Source of the DNA: Silvibacterium bohemicum
GTDB lineage: Bacteria > Acidobacteriota > Terriglobia > Terriglobales > Acidobacteriaceae
DNA: 64,000 nt
Direction: 5' to 3'
Assembly (NCBI RefSeq): GCF_001006305.1
Contig: NZ_LBHJ01000001.1
Location: 372,001 to 436,000 of the forward strand
Positions 9,103 to 18,466 of this stretch are shown piece after piece (the first letter of the stretch is position 1; each line of letters starts with the position of its first letter). The position numbers and the translations under genes were made by a program. Under the pieces are notes generated by a model. That model saw nothing but the letters and a program-made list of their open reading frames with translations, was not told the origin of the DNA and made no database searches.

Positions 9103-11658
9103 CTACTCCGAGCGCAGAGCCTTCACCGGGTTGATCGAAGCCGCGCGTTGTGCCGGAATGATGCTGGCGAAAAACGCGCACACTCCCAGTGCCACGATTG
9201 ATCCGCCCAGCACCAGCGGATCCCAGCCCTTCACCTCATAAAGCTGTGCCGAGATCAGTCGCGAACATCCGATCGAGACTGGAATGCCGATAGCCAGTCC
9301 CAGAAGGATCTGCAGAAACGCTCCGCGCAGCACCAGCCTCATCACGTTGCCGCGATTCGCGCCCAATGCCATGCGTACGCCAATCTCGCTGGTGCGCCGC
9401 TCGACGGTGTATGCCGTCACACCGTAAAGCCCCACGGCAGCCAGGATCAGCGCGAGGATACCGAAGAGTCCCGTCATGTTTGCGACCGTGCGCTGCTGAT
9501 CAAAGTTCGAATCCACCTGCTCCTCCAACGTCTGGATGCCGAGCAGAGTCAGGTTAGGATCGACGTCGCTGAGCACGCGGCGAACCTGAGGTTCGAGTCC
9601 TTCCATGCTGCCGTGCAGGTGCAGCACCGCGCCTTCGATGAAGTGAGTGCTGTCGTCGATCGATTGCATGATGGCTGCGTCATAATGCGCACGCTGGGCA
9701 AGCGGCAGGAAAAACAGCGGGTTGGTAGGCTCCTTGTTGGCGGGGTCGGTGTACTTCGCGTTGCGCACTACGCCGACGATCTCGTAAGTGCTGCTGAACA
9801 TCGGCAGATCCAGCCCGAAGTGCGCACCTATCGGGTTTTCCCCTTGCTTGAAGAATCGATGGACAAAAGCCTCGTTCACTACGGCGATGCTCTGAGTTGA
9901 TGCCGTATCCTGCTCGGTGATCGAGCGGCCGCGAAGAATCGGCTCTCCCAGCGTTTCGAGATAGCCGGGGTTCACGTGGTCCCACGACGAGCCGGCGTCC
10001 TCATTCACATTCGGCATACCATGCCCCTGCCGGATGACAAATTCGCCCCAGTTATCCTGCAGCGGCGTATATTGCGCAAGCGCGGCACGCTCCACGCCGG
10101 GGATATGCGAGAGCCTGGCCTGCAGCTCGCGATACATCGCGTCCAGCTTCGCAGAGGGATATGAAGAGAATGGAGCCGTGAGGCTGATCGTGATGCGATG
10201 ATCGGTCTCATAGCCGAAGTCCTGGTGCTGAAGCTTCGTCAGGCTACGGGTCAAAAGGCCCGCGCCCGTGAGCAGCACGACCGACAACGTGGCTTGAACG
10301 ACGACCAGAACCTTCTGCGAAAGCGAAGAGCTGTCGCGCGTGCTGCGGTTCGCGCCACGCAACGCCTCTGCGGGGTCGGCATGCGAAGCGAGCCATGCGG
10401 GAGCCGTTCCGAAGAGCGCGCCGGTCACTAGGGAGAGCACAAAGGCGAAGGCCAGAACCGGCAGCGAAGGCCGCGCGTCGATGGGCACGAACTGCGCTCC
10501 ATGAAAGGCCAGCGCGACGATCGCTTTCACGCCCGCATACGCAACGGCCAATCCGGCGAGGCCACCCAGAACCGAAAGAACCAGGCTCTCCGTCAACGAT
10601 TGTCGAATGAGCCTCTGTCGCGAAGCACCCAGCGCCAGGCGAACCGAGGTCTGCGCGCGTCTCGCAGTACCGCGTGCAAGCAGTAGATTCGCAATGTTCG
10701 CGCAGGCGATGAGCAATACCATGCAGCAGACGGCGAGAAGAATACGCAGGCTGTCGGTGTAGTTGGCTTTCATGACTCCAATGCCGGTTCCGGCTGGAAT
10801 CACCTTGACGATCTGCTTCGGTAGGCTGGCCTTGACCCCGGTCATCCACTCCGCAGGCATGCCGCTGTCGTTCACCAGCCAGAGCTGCAGCAGGTTGGTA
10901 AGCCGCGCGGGCAAGGCATCTGGAGAAGCGCCAGGGCGAAGTCGTCCAATCACGCGCAGCCACGCCGAGAACTCGTTGAGGAGCGAATTCGTTCCGCGAA
11001 ACAACGGCTCCTGTTGAAGCGGCACCCACACTTCCGGAGGATTGCTGCGCAGAGTTTCGCCGAAGAAGCCGGGTGGAGTGATGCCGACGATGGTGAAGGG
11101 ATGGCCATCGAGAATGAACGAAGACCCCACCATGTGCGGATCAGATCCATACTCCTGCTGCCACGCGCGATAGCTAAGCATCGCTACCGGCGTCGCCGAG
11201 CGCTGATCGTCTATTGGAGTAAGCGTGCGACCGGCGAATGCGCCCACGCCGAACGTGGCAAAGTAATTTCCACTCACATACTCGCCGCGCAGCGGCTTGC
11301 TCACGCGGTCGTTCTCGCCTCGCCTTGCGCTGAACTCCGACCCACCGGCCTGGAACGCGGCCAACTCGGCGAACTCCGGCGTGTTTTCTTTCATGCGCTG
11401 GTAGAAACGGTAGGAAAACATTCCGTAGCTTCCCTGCGGACTGCCCTGGATGCAGCAGCTGGCCCCTTCGCCGATGCGATAGAGGCTTGCCGGATCGACC
11501 ACTGGCAGCGACTTCAGCATCACCGTGTTGATCAGCGAGAAGATGGCGGTAGTCGCGCCGATCCCCAGTGCCAGCGTAAGCATGGCGGTCAACGTGAAGA
11601 CGGGAGACTGGCGCATCTGGCGAAGTGCATAGGCGATATCTTGCCGCAATGTCTGCAT
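9103..11658 (-). CDS. Acidobacterial duplicated orphan permease (ADOP), FtsX/MacB type
   Basis: 851 residues. It starts with the family's short cytoplasmic segment MQTLRQDIAYALRQMRQSP and a first helix (FTLTAMLTLALGIGATTAIF). A MacB-like periplasmic domain follows (about 45-270), then a three-helix FtsX block (about 305-420), a second periplasmic domain (about 450-700) and a second FtsX block ending TSEIGVRMALGANRGNVMRLVLRG and INPVKALRSE. This duplicated architecture without an adjacent ATPase gene defines the ADOP family, known as large paralogous sets in Acidobacteria; no ATP-binding cassette gene is nearby here. The transported substrate is unknown. AGAGG lies 6 bases before the ATG. Confidence 0.9.
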   Translation of the reverse strand: MQTLRQDIAYALRQMRQSPVFTLTAMLTLALGIGATTAIFSLINTVMLKSLPVVDPASLYRIGEGASCCIQGSPQGSYGMFSYRFYQRMKENTPEFAELAAFQAGGSEFSARRGENDRVSKPLRGEYVSGNYFATFGVGAFAGRTLTPIDDQRSATPVAMLSYRAWQQEYGSDPHMVGSSFILDGHPFTIVGITPPGFFGETLRSNPPEVWVPLQQEPLFRGTNSLLNEFSAWLRVIGRLRPGASPDALPARLTNLLQLWLVNDSGMPAEWMTGVKASLPKQIVKVIPAGTGIGVMKANYTDSLRILLAVCCMVLLIACANIANLLLARGTARRAQTSVRLALGASRQRLIRQSLTESLVLSVLGGLAGLAVAYAGVKAIVALAFHGAQFVPIDARPSLPVLAFAFVLSLVTGALFGTAPAWLASHADPAEALRGANRSTRDSSSLSQKVLVVVQATLSVVLLTGAGLLTRSLTKLQHQDFGYETDHRITISLTAPFSSYPSAKLDAMYRELQARLSHIPGVERAALAQYTPLQDNWGEFVIRQGHGMPNVNEDAGSSWDHVNPGYLETLGEPILRGRSITEQDTASTQSIAVVNEAFVHRFFKQGENPIGAHFGLDLPMFSSTYEIVGVVRNAKYTDPANKEPTNPLFFLPLAQRAHYDAAIMQSIDDSTHFIEGAVLHLHGSMEGLEPQVRRVLSDVDPNLTLLGIQTLEEQVDSNFDQQRTVANMTGLFGILALILAAVGLYGVTAYTVERRTSEIGVRMALGANRGNVMRLVLRGAFLQILLGLAIGIPVSIGCSRLISAQLYEVKGWDPLVLGGSIVALGVCAFFASIIPAQRAASINPVKALRSE

Positions 11659-11736
11659 GAAAGCCTCTCACCCGAGACATACGCGGAGGGGAGCAGAGAG
11701 GTTCCGGAAAGAACGGAAAAGAATTGCAGCGTGCGC

Positions 11737-13899
11737 CTAGATTGCGCGACGGCGCAGTGCGTCGTCCAGTGAATCGACTACCGCCTCGATCACCGCCGCC
11801 CAATCTCCGGGCGCAGGTTGCCGGAAGAGCCGCGCGGTTGGATACCACGGATTGTCGTCGCGTCCTTGCAGCCACCGCCAGTCGGCCAGATACGGCAGCA
11901 TCACCCACACCGGCAGTCCCATGGCTCCGGCCAGGTGCGTGATCGATGTGTCTACGCTGATCACCAGGTCCAGCGTCGCGGCGAGAGCCGCCGTCTCGGC
12001 AAAATCTTTACATTGCGAAGATGCATCGATGAGCGGGAAGCGATCTTGCAGCGATGCAATTTGCTCCGTCGCAGGGCCGAACTGCAGCGAATAGAAATCC
12101 ACATTGTCTAACTCGGCCAGCGGCAGCAGCTGTCCGAGTGCCATGGATCGCTGCATGTCTCCCTTGTAGCGTGGATTGCCGGACCACGCCAGCCCCACCC
12201 GCAATCGGGTTTCATTGCGCGGATAAGCCCGCCACGCGGCAGCAACAGCATCGGGATCAACATGCACATAGGGCACCTGCGCCGGAATGCTTTCAACCGA
12301 CGTGGTGAAGGCCAGCGGCAGGCTCATCAAGGGGCAGTGACAGGAGAACTCCGGCAGCGCATCCCCGTGGGTGATGACCCGCTCCACGCCTTCTGTTCGT
12401 TGGAGCAGCTCCTGCAGCCGCGGCTGTACTTCGAGGATGACCCGCCCGCCCCGCGCGGCCACCAGGGACGCGTAGCGGACAAACTGCAGCGTGTCGCCCA
12501 GTCCCTGCTCGGCATGCAGCAGGATGACGGCTCCATTCAGCGGAGCTCCGCGCCATTGCGGCTGGGGGAAGCTGCGCCGCGTCTGGTGCAGTTCATGGAA
12601 GTCCCAGCGCCATTCGTGCCGCAGCCAGCCCTCAGGATAGGTGCCCTCGCGCAGCAACAGCAGCGCCAGGTTGTACTGGCCGCCAGCGCTCGATGGGTCG
12701 AGCTCGACACCGCGTAGATAGTGGCGCTTCATCTCCTTGGCGCGTCCCAGCTGCAGCAGCGTATTCGCCATGTTGATGTGCGCTGCCGCGTAGTCCGGCT
12801 TGAGCTCGAGAGCCCTGGCGTAAGAAGATTCCGCTTCTTCCTGGCGCCACTGTTGCAGCAGAGCATTGCCCAGGCTGTTGTGGTGCTCCGACCGGTCCGG
12901 CTCCAACCGGAGGGCGAGGCGAAAGCATTCCTCGGCTCGAAGGTACTCGCGCTGATGCAACATGGCATTGCCAAGATTGTGCTGCGCAGCTACGGCTTCG
13001 GGATCGATCGCCGTCGCTTTTTCGTAGCTCTCGATCGCCTGCTCGTAGCGGCCCATCGCAGAAAGCGCGTTGCCCAGGTTGCAGTGGGCCTTCGCGTATT
13101 CAGGCCGCAAGGCGAGGGCACGGGAGTAGGAGGCAGCAGCGACTGGAAAATTTCCCGCGTCATAGAACAGGTTGCCGAGATTGAGATGAACCTCGGGAAA
13201 CTCCGGCCTGCATCGCAACGCCTTGAGGTACGAGGCTTGTGCTTCGCGCGCCTGGCCCAGCATGGCCGCCGCAGCTCCCATCGATGCGTGCAGTTCGGCG
13301 CTTGCCGGCTCCGCGGCGATGCCCCGCGCATACACCCGCAACGCCATCTCGTAGCGCTGCTCCCGGCAGAGCTGGTTGCCCAGAGCCAACGCCGCTCTCG
13401 CTGCGCCCGAAGGCAGCTTCAACGCCTGGATATAAGCTTCATAAGCAGCCTTGAAGTTGGAGCGCCTGCTCTCAATCTCAGCGGCGCAGCACCACGCCTT
13501 GCCATTCTGCGGATCGAACGTGAGTGCCTCGCGGCAGGCTGCGTGTGCGTGCTCCAGGTCGCCCGCTCCCAAGAGCGCCAGTGCCAGGTTGAAGTAAATG
13601 TGCGCTGCGCCCGGCCTTCGCACCGCGGCGGTCGAAATCAATCGGATCGCAGCAGGGAACTGCCCCGTCTGCCGCGCCACGATTCCCAGCAGCAAAAGCG
13701 CATCGGGGTCATCGTGATCCTCGTCGTAGACGCGCTGGTAGTATCGCGCCGCCTCCGCCATCCGCCCAGCGGCATGGTGCGACAGCCCTTCGCCCAACAA
13801 AGGCGAGAGGGTTGCGGCGGGCAGCTCTTCGAGCTCAGGCATAGTGCAAAGATCGCCCGCAAGGTGATAACCAAAAACGCGTGCTACCGCATTAGACAT
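11737..13899 (-). CDS. TPR protein with C-terminal GT-B-like glycosyltransferase domain
   Basis: 720 residues. About 11-12 tetratricopeptide repeats span residues 25-430, with recurring signatures such as AKAHCNLGNALSAMGRYEQAI and AAQHNLGNAMLHQREY. The last 280 residues form a GT-B-like domain: HAEQGLGDTLQFVRYASLV, VGLAWSGNPRYKGD, then DLVISVDTSITHLAGAMGLPVWVMLP, a nucleotide-binding pattern shared with GT9/GT41 enzymes. Such TPR-GT fusions glycosylate proteins or lipids; the acceptor is unknown here. The start may be 13899 or the in-frame ATG at 13842; neither has a clear ribosome site. It lies 63 bp downstream of the cysteine desulfurase gene on the same strand. Confidence 0.85.
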   Translation of the reverse strand: MSNAVARVFGYHLAGDLCTMPELEELPAATLSPLLGEGLSHHAAGRMAEAARYYQRVYDEDHDDPDALLLLGIVARQTGQFPAAIRLISTAAVRRPGAAHIYFNLALALLGAGDLEHAHAACREALTFDPQNGKAWCCAAEIESRRSNFKAAYEAYIQALKLPSGAARAALALGNQLCREQRYEMALRVYARGIAAEPASAELHASMGAAAAMLGQAREAQASYLKALRCRPEFPEVHLNLGNLFYDAGNFPVAAASYSRALALRPEYAKAHCNLGNALSAMGRYEQAIESYEKATAIDPEAVAAQHNLGNAMLHQREYLRAEECFRLALRLEPDRSEHHNSLGNALLQQWRQEEAESSYARALELKPDYAAAHINMANTLLQLGRAKEMKRHYLRGVELDPSSAGGQYNLALLLLREGTYPEGWLRHEWRWDFHELHQTRRSFPQPQWRGAPLNGAVILLHAEQGLGDTLQFVRYASLVAARGGRVILEVQPRLQELLQRTEGVERVITHGDALPEFSCHCPLMSLPLAFTTSVESIPAQVPYVHVDPDAVAAAWRAYPRNETRLRVGLAWSGNPRYKGDMQRSMALGQLLPLAELDNVDFYSLQFGPATEQIASLQDRFPLIDASSQCKDFAETAALAATLDLVISVDTSITHLAGAMGLPVWVMLPYLADWRWLQGRDDNPWYPTARLFRQPAPGDWAAVIEAVVDSLDDALRRRAI

Positions 13900-13962
13900 T
13901 GTTAAAGTTGGCGTGTTTCCGATGGAAGACCGTCTGCACTCGCGGCATATCGAACTGGCGAC

Positions 13963-15141
13963 TCAACCCAGCGTTCCCGCATTCACCGGAGCCAGCTCCC
14001 GCAAGCGGCTCACCGCGGTGGGAACGATCTCCAGCGCCGCATCCACATCCGCATCCGTGTTCAGCTTGGTCAGCGAGAAGCGCAGGCTGGCGCGCGACCG
14101 CTGCGAGGCGAGCCCCATGGCCTGCAGCACATGCGAGGGTTCGGTTGCGCCCGACATGCAGGCCGAGCCGCCGGAGACGGCCAGTCCCTTGAGGTCGAGC
14201 GCAATCACCAGCGCCTCGCCTTCGAGATCGTCGAAATAAAGATTCGTAGTATTCGGAACTCGCTCGACTGCGGAGCCATTCACGCCGCAGCCTTGCACGC
14301 GCTCCAGAATGCCTCGCTCCAGCCGGTCGCGCAGCGCTGCCACTCGATCCAGCGAGCCAGCCTTCAGCGATTCAATTGCAAGCTCGGCCGCGCGTCCCAG
14401 TCCAACAATACCGGCGACATTCTCCGTGCCAGCCCGGCGCTGCCGCTCATGTGCTCCGCCAAAGAACAGCGGCTCGATATGTGTGCCACGGCGGATGTAA
14501 AGAATTCCCGTTCCCTGCGGCGCGTGCATTTTGTGTCCCGAAATGCTGAGCAGATCGCATCCGATCGCTTTTACATCGATAGGCAGCTTACCCGCGGCCT
14601 GCACCGCATCGGTGTGAAACCAGACATCGGCCTCCTGCGCAATACGGCCGATCTCTGCGACGGGTTGGATCACACCGGTCTCGTTGTTGGCCATCATCAC
14701 GCTGATCAGCTTGGTATTCGGGCGCAGCGAGCGCTTAACTTCACCCGGATCGACCGCGCCGCCTGCGTTCACAGGGAGAAACGTCACCTCGACGCCGCGA
14801 TCCCGCAGGCGTTCGGCCGCATGCAGCACCGCATGGTGCTCGATTGACGAAGTGATGAGATGATCTCCGGATTGGATCAGGCCGCCCTGCTGCATGATTC
14901 CGAAGAGCGCCATGTTGTCGCTCTCCGTGCCGCCCGAGGTGAAGACAATCTCCGACTCGCGGCAGTTCAGCAGCCGCGCAACGCTCTCCCGGGCATGCTC
15001 GACAGCCGCCCGCGCCTGCTGCCCATGCTGATGGATCGACGACGCGTTGCCAAAGCTCTCCAGCAGCCACGGACGCATCACCTCCAGCACCTCCGGCAAC
15101 AGAGGAGTCGTGGCATTCGCATCCATGTAGATTCGACGCAT
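13963..15141 (-). CDS. Cysteine desulfurase (NifS/IscS type)
   Basis: 392 residues, the usual size. This PLP enzyme removes sulfur from cysteine for Fe-S clusters, thiamine and tRNA thiolation. Visible: YMDANATTPLLPEV at the start, SGGTESDNMAL, ANNETGVIQP, HTDAVQAAGK, the PLP lysine K204 in SISGHKMHAPQG, and the catalytic Cys328 in AVSGGSACMSG. The loop around the Cys is short compared with E. coli IscS, closer to NifS-type proteins. It probably supplies sulfur to MnmA and to the thiamine pathway (ThiO is also in the window). No iscU or suf scaffold gene adjoins it. Confidence 0.92.
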   Translation of the reverse strand: MRRIYMDANATTPLLPEVLEVMRPWLLESFGNASSIHQHGQQARAAVEHARESVARLLNCRESEIVFTSGGTESDNMALFGIMQQGGLIQSGDHLITSSIEHHAVLHAAERLRDRGVEVTFLPVNAGGAVDPGEVKRSLRPNTKLISVMMANNETGVIQPVAEIGRIAQEADVWFHTDAVQAAGKLPIDVKAIGCDLLSISGHKMHAPQGTGILYIRRGTHIEPLFFGGAHERQRRAGTENVAGIVGLGRAAELAIESLKAGSLDRVAALRDRLERGILERVQGCGVNGSAVERVPNTTNLYFDDLEGEALVIALDLKGLAVSGGSACMSGATEPSHVLQAMGLASQRSRASLRFSLTKLNTDADVDAALEIVPTAVSRLRELAPVNAGTLG

Positions 15142-15206
15142 AGTTTTATTTTACTGGACCTGCCGTTCAGGCAACCGCGTCTTCGCCGCTTCCTGTGGTG
15201 CCCGGC

Positions 15207-15980
15207 CTATCGAGCTGTCCATCCGCCATCGATCAGGATCGTATGCCCGGTAATCAGCGAAGCGGCAGGCGATGCCAGGAACACGACGGCTCCCGTCACT
15301 TCGACTGGCTCACCAATGCGGTGCAGCGCAGCGATACGCTCTTCGACATCGGCGCGAAAGGCGGGATCGGACAGCACCGGCGCGGTTCCATCGGTGCGGA
15401 TGAAAGTAGGCGCAACTGCGTTCACATTGATGCCGTATTTTCCCCACTCCACCGCCAGGCACTTGGTCAGGTGCGCGATGCCGGCTTTCGTCATGCAGTA
15501 GATCGATTCGGTCGGCAGCGCTGCGAATCCGGCCTGCGAGCCCATGTTGATGATGCGCCCTCCGCCTTTGTGAGCCATCATGTGGCGAGCCGCAGCCTGC
15601 GAGGCGAAGAACGTTCCCTTCAGGTTGACCGCCAGCGTACGGTCGAAGTCCTCTTCGGTTACGTCTTCGGCAAGGTTGGTGGGAGCAATGCCGGCATTGT
15701 TCACCAGGATGTCGATGCGTCCCCAATGATGTACCGTCGCATCGATGGCCGATCGCACCTGCTGTAGGTCCATCATGTCCATCTGCAGGGGCAGGCAGCG
15801 GCGGCCAAGCGCGGCAATTTCATCCGGCAGATTGCCATGCTGTTCGACGTCGCGCAGTCCAAGGGCAACATCGGCTCCGGCATGAGCCAGAGCAAGAGCG
15901 GTGGCGCGGCCGAGTCCGCGTCCGGCGGCAGTAACGAGAGCGATCTGTCCGGTAAGGTCGAAGCTGGGATAAGTATTCAT
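15207..15980 (-). CDS. SDR-family oxidoreductase, gluconate 5-dehydrogenase-like
   Basis: 257 residues from the ATG at 15980; a longer frame reaches 16022, but the shorter form gives the standard N terminus NTYPSFDLTGQIALVTAAGRGLG. Motifs: a TAAGRGLG cofactor loop, NNAGIAPT, the Ser in INMGSQAGF, YCMTK as catalytic YxxxK, and LITGHTILIDGGW at the end. The sequence style resembles sugar-acid dehydrogenases such as gluconate 5-dehydrogenase, but the substrate remains open. It is divergent from the DinB-like gene. Confidence 0.85.
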   Translation of the reverse strand: MNTYPSFDLTGQIALVTAAGRGLGRATALALAHAGADVALGLRDVEQHGNLPDEIAALGRRCLPLQMDMMDLQQVRSAIDATVHHWGRIDILVNNAGIAPTNLAEDVTEEDFDRTLAVNLKGTFFASQAAARHMMAHKGGGRIINMGSQAGFAALPTESIYCMTKAGIAHLTKCLAVEWGKYGINVNAVAPTFIRTDGTAPVLSDPAFRADVEERIAALHRIGEPVEVTGAVVFLASPAASLITGHTILIDGGWTAR

Positions 15981-16088
15981 GACGAGGTCCAGAATATCGT
16001 GCCCGAGCCTTCTGTTTCCCATTGATGCTGGATGCGATCATCGCGATGGATTTCTGATACGCTGGCTGCGCAGTCCAGGAGAATTTGC

Positions 16089-16682
16089 ATGAACATGAAA
16101 CGATGTCTGGCAATGGCGGCTTGTTGCGCGATGTTGACGCTGCCGCTGAGCGGTTGGGGGCAGGGGCAGAAACCGAAGATGGCGGTCGAAGGCCAGCCGA
16201 TTCCTCCGGCCGAGAGCCTGAATGCGGTGTTGACCATCATGGAGCACCAGATCGTCAGCGCGGCCGATGCCATGCCCGCCGAAAAATACGACTTCGCACC
16301 CTCGGTTCCCGGTGGCGAATTTACCGGCGTCAACACCTTCGCCAAACATGTGCGCCATCTGGCGCAATCGAATTACGAGTTCTTCCAGGGATGGGGAATT
16401 CCGGGCGAGGTCGACCCCAAGACGCTGTCTTCACTCAAGACCAAAGACGAGCTCATGAAGGCTCTGCGCGACAGCTATAAATTCGCCCATGCCGCCGTCG
16501 ACTCCATCACCCCGCAGAACGCATTTCTTTCCGTGACGGGGCCGGAGGCATACAAGTCGACGCGCGCGTCGATGGCCGCCTTCTGCATGGCTCACTCCAT
16601 GGATCACTACGGCCAGATGGTCGAATACCTGCGCATGAACGGCATCATCCCGCCCGCCAGCCGTCCCGGCGCCCAGATGTAG
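16089..16682 (+). CDS. Secreted DinB-fold protein
   Basis: 197 residues. AGGAG lies 7 bases before the ATG at 16089. A signal peptide (MKRCLAMAACCAMLTLPLSGWGQ) precedes a DinB-like four-helix domain. Candidate metal-ligand histidines are in TIMEHQIV, TFAKHVRHLAQ and MAHSMDHYGQMVEYLRMNGIIPP, the last being the family's C-terminal signature. DinB/YfiT proteins are metal-dependent; some are thiol S-transferases, including bacillithiol-dependent ones, and bshC occurs 12 kb away. Export is unusual relative to the cytosolic model enzymes. A paralogue lies at 43839-44411. Confidence 0.8.
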   Translation: MNMKRCLAMAACCAMLTLPLSGWGQGQKPKMAVEGQPIPPAESLNAVLTIMEHQIVSAADAMPAEKYDFAPSVPGGEFTGVNTFAKHVRHLAQSNYEFFQGWGIPGEVDPKTLSSLKTKDELMKALRDSYKFAHAAVDSITPQNAFLSVTGPEAYKSTRASMAAFCMAHSMDHYGQMVEYLRMNGIIPPASRPGAQM

Positions 16683-17060
16683 GGACTCGCCGTCCAGGCC
16701 TCCGCGCCTTTGGCGCATGGCATTCCCCTCGGTCGTCATTTTTCCCTGGCGGCCGAGGGAGTGAAACGCCTCGCCGATTGGAAACGACACGACCATCCGA
16801 GTCGGTCGACACTCAGCGGCCGCAAAGTTGGGTGTTCCGGCGCGGGCCCTCGAGTCAAAAATCAAGCGTTTGAGAACCGGCAAATACCGATTCAAATCTA
16901 CAGACACGCTGACGTTTCAAACATGGCTGATCACGAGCGCCACCGATCCTGAAAGACAGTGCATGATTCTTCGGTTTCACCCGGCACTGTCCTTTATCAA
17001 AGCCAGCGCCGAGACGGAATCATGAAGGTAAAATCTCCTCTGTGACTCGCACTTGTAAGA
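16683..17060. other. Intergenic region, no gene seen
   Basis: 378 bp between the DinB-like and patatin-like genes. The base composition falls toward the right half. Short open frames on both strands have no start context or recognisable protein features. No repeat copy is present. Confidence 0.5.
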
Positions 17061-18011
17061 ATGCAGACCCGACGGGTTGGAATGGAGAAGATTACGGTGT
17101 CTGAGATCCGAAGCACAGCGGAGAGGAAGCGCGCACTTGTCTTGGGTGGGGGAGGACCGGTCGGCCGCGCTTGGCAAACAGGGTTGCTATCGAAGTTCGT
17201 CGCCGAAGGAGTGATGCTCAGGTCCGCTGACTTGATCGTCGGCACCTCTGCTGGCGCAATTTCCGGAGCTCAACTTGCCCTTGAGATAGAGGTAGATCTT
17301 ACCGTTCCCGTGCCGACTCCTCAACGACCCGGCACCCCAAAACCAAGCGGCATGGCTCTCCTGATCAAGGCTGTCGCAGAAGCGTCTCAGTCGTCCACTC
17401 CCGAAATCCAGCGTCGGGCAATTGGGCGAATGGCTTTAGCCGCGCCGACGCCTAGCGAAGAAGAGTCGATTCGGCGGGTAAATTTTCTGGCGCAACGGGA
17501 ATGGCCTGAAAATTTTCGAACCACCGCGGTGAACGTCCATACGGGAGAAAGCGTCGTTTGGCATAGTGAGTCGGGCGTACCTTTGGAACTCGCCGTAGCT
17601 TCCAGTTGTGCGCTGCCGGGAGTTTGGCCTCCGGTCACAATCAATGGCGATCAGTATATGGATGGGGGTATGCGCAGCGCGCTAAACGCGAATTTGGCAG
17701 CGGGCTATGAAGACGTGATAGTTGTATCGTGCTTCCCTTTGGTTCTGCCGCCGGGAGTCAACGATTCGGACCGAGTGATCCTGAACGCCAGTCTCAACGC
17801 AGAGATCGCAGGCCTTATGGAACAAGGAGCCCACGTCAATTTGATTACGCCAAGTGCAGAATTTCTGAAGCTGACGGAATACGGGACGAGGATGCTGGAC
17901 GGCAGCCTCATACCGGAATCCTTCCAGCTTGGCGCGCGCCAAGCAATTCAGGAAGCGCTCCGCATTGATGCAGCGTGGAGAATCTTCCCGGGTACTTGGG
18001 CGACAAATTAA
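17061..18011 (+). CDS. Patatin-like phospholipase family protein
   Basis: 316 residues. Oxyanion-hole motif ALVLGGGGPVGRAW (about 25-38), nucleophile motif GTSAG in LIVGTSAGAISG, and the catalytic Asp in QYMDGGMRS: the Ser-Asp dyad of patatin hydrolases is complete. No signal peptide or membrane segment, so it is probably a cytosolic lipid acyl hydrolase. The start may be 17061 or the in-frame ATG at 17082. Codon use and composition look less GC-rich than the neighbours, which may hint at later acquisition. Nothing in the context fixes its substrate. Confidence 0.87.
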   Translation: MQTRRVGMEKITVSEIRSTAERKRALVLGGGGPVGRAWQTGLLSKFVAEGVMLRSADLIVGTSAGAISGAQLALEIEVDLTVPVPTPQRPGTPKPSGMALLIKAVAEASQSSTPEIQRRAIGRMALAAPTPSEEESIRRVNFLAQREWPENFRTTAVNVHTGESVVWHSESGVPLELAVASSCALPGVWPPVTINGDQYMDGGMRSALNANLAAGYEDVIVVSCFPLVLPPGVNDSDRVILNASLNAEIAGLMEQGAHVNLITPSAEFLKLTEYGTRMLDGSLIPESFQLGARQAIQEALRIDAAWRIFPGTWATN

Positions 18012-18466
18012 GGGTCTGGCGCCTCTTTCCATCTCAAATTCCGCACTTGTGATTTGCTAAGGCATCTCGTGGTAATACAGCACTGCTCAATATCGAGATT
18101 CTCGCCAAGATCGAATACCGATATAAGGTTGCATCGCCGAATAGAGGGATGGGTTGGCCGTGCCCATCCTTCACGGTTTCATCGTGAAGGGGGGGTGGGA
18201 GACCATAGTCAGACGAATCTCGTACACGACATGACAACTCCCGCGCCTCACTCAGAAAAATAAAAGAGGCGTCCAATTCGGACGCCTCTGGTTGCGAACA
18301 AAGTCCTGGCGTTGGAAGGGTACGGCCTTCAGGCCATACGTAAATCAAGCAAAGAAGTGCGGCTTCAGCCGCTGAGGGAAAGCCCGCCCGCACTGCAAAA
18401 GTTCATCATCAATCGCAAAAGAGGCGTCCGATTCGGACGCCTCTTTTGCATGATTGAAAGTTGATC
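18012..18466. repeat. Repeat-rich gap: two palindrome families and twin hairpins
   Basis: The gap contains a CCCATCCTTCACG-type hairpin (18162-18200), a full TACGGCC element (18313-18379), and two near-identical hairpins with stem GAGGCGTCC at 18266-18288 and 18421-18443 that bracket it. Open frames here are repeat translations, not genes. Confidence 0.8.
18417..18447. terminator. Terminator downstream of citrate synthase
   Basis: A 10-bp stem (GAGGCGTCCG pairing with CGGACGCCTC, three-base loop) with AAAA before and TTTT after can terminate both strands. It sits 20 bp beyond the citrate synthase stop. Confidence 0.8.
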
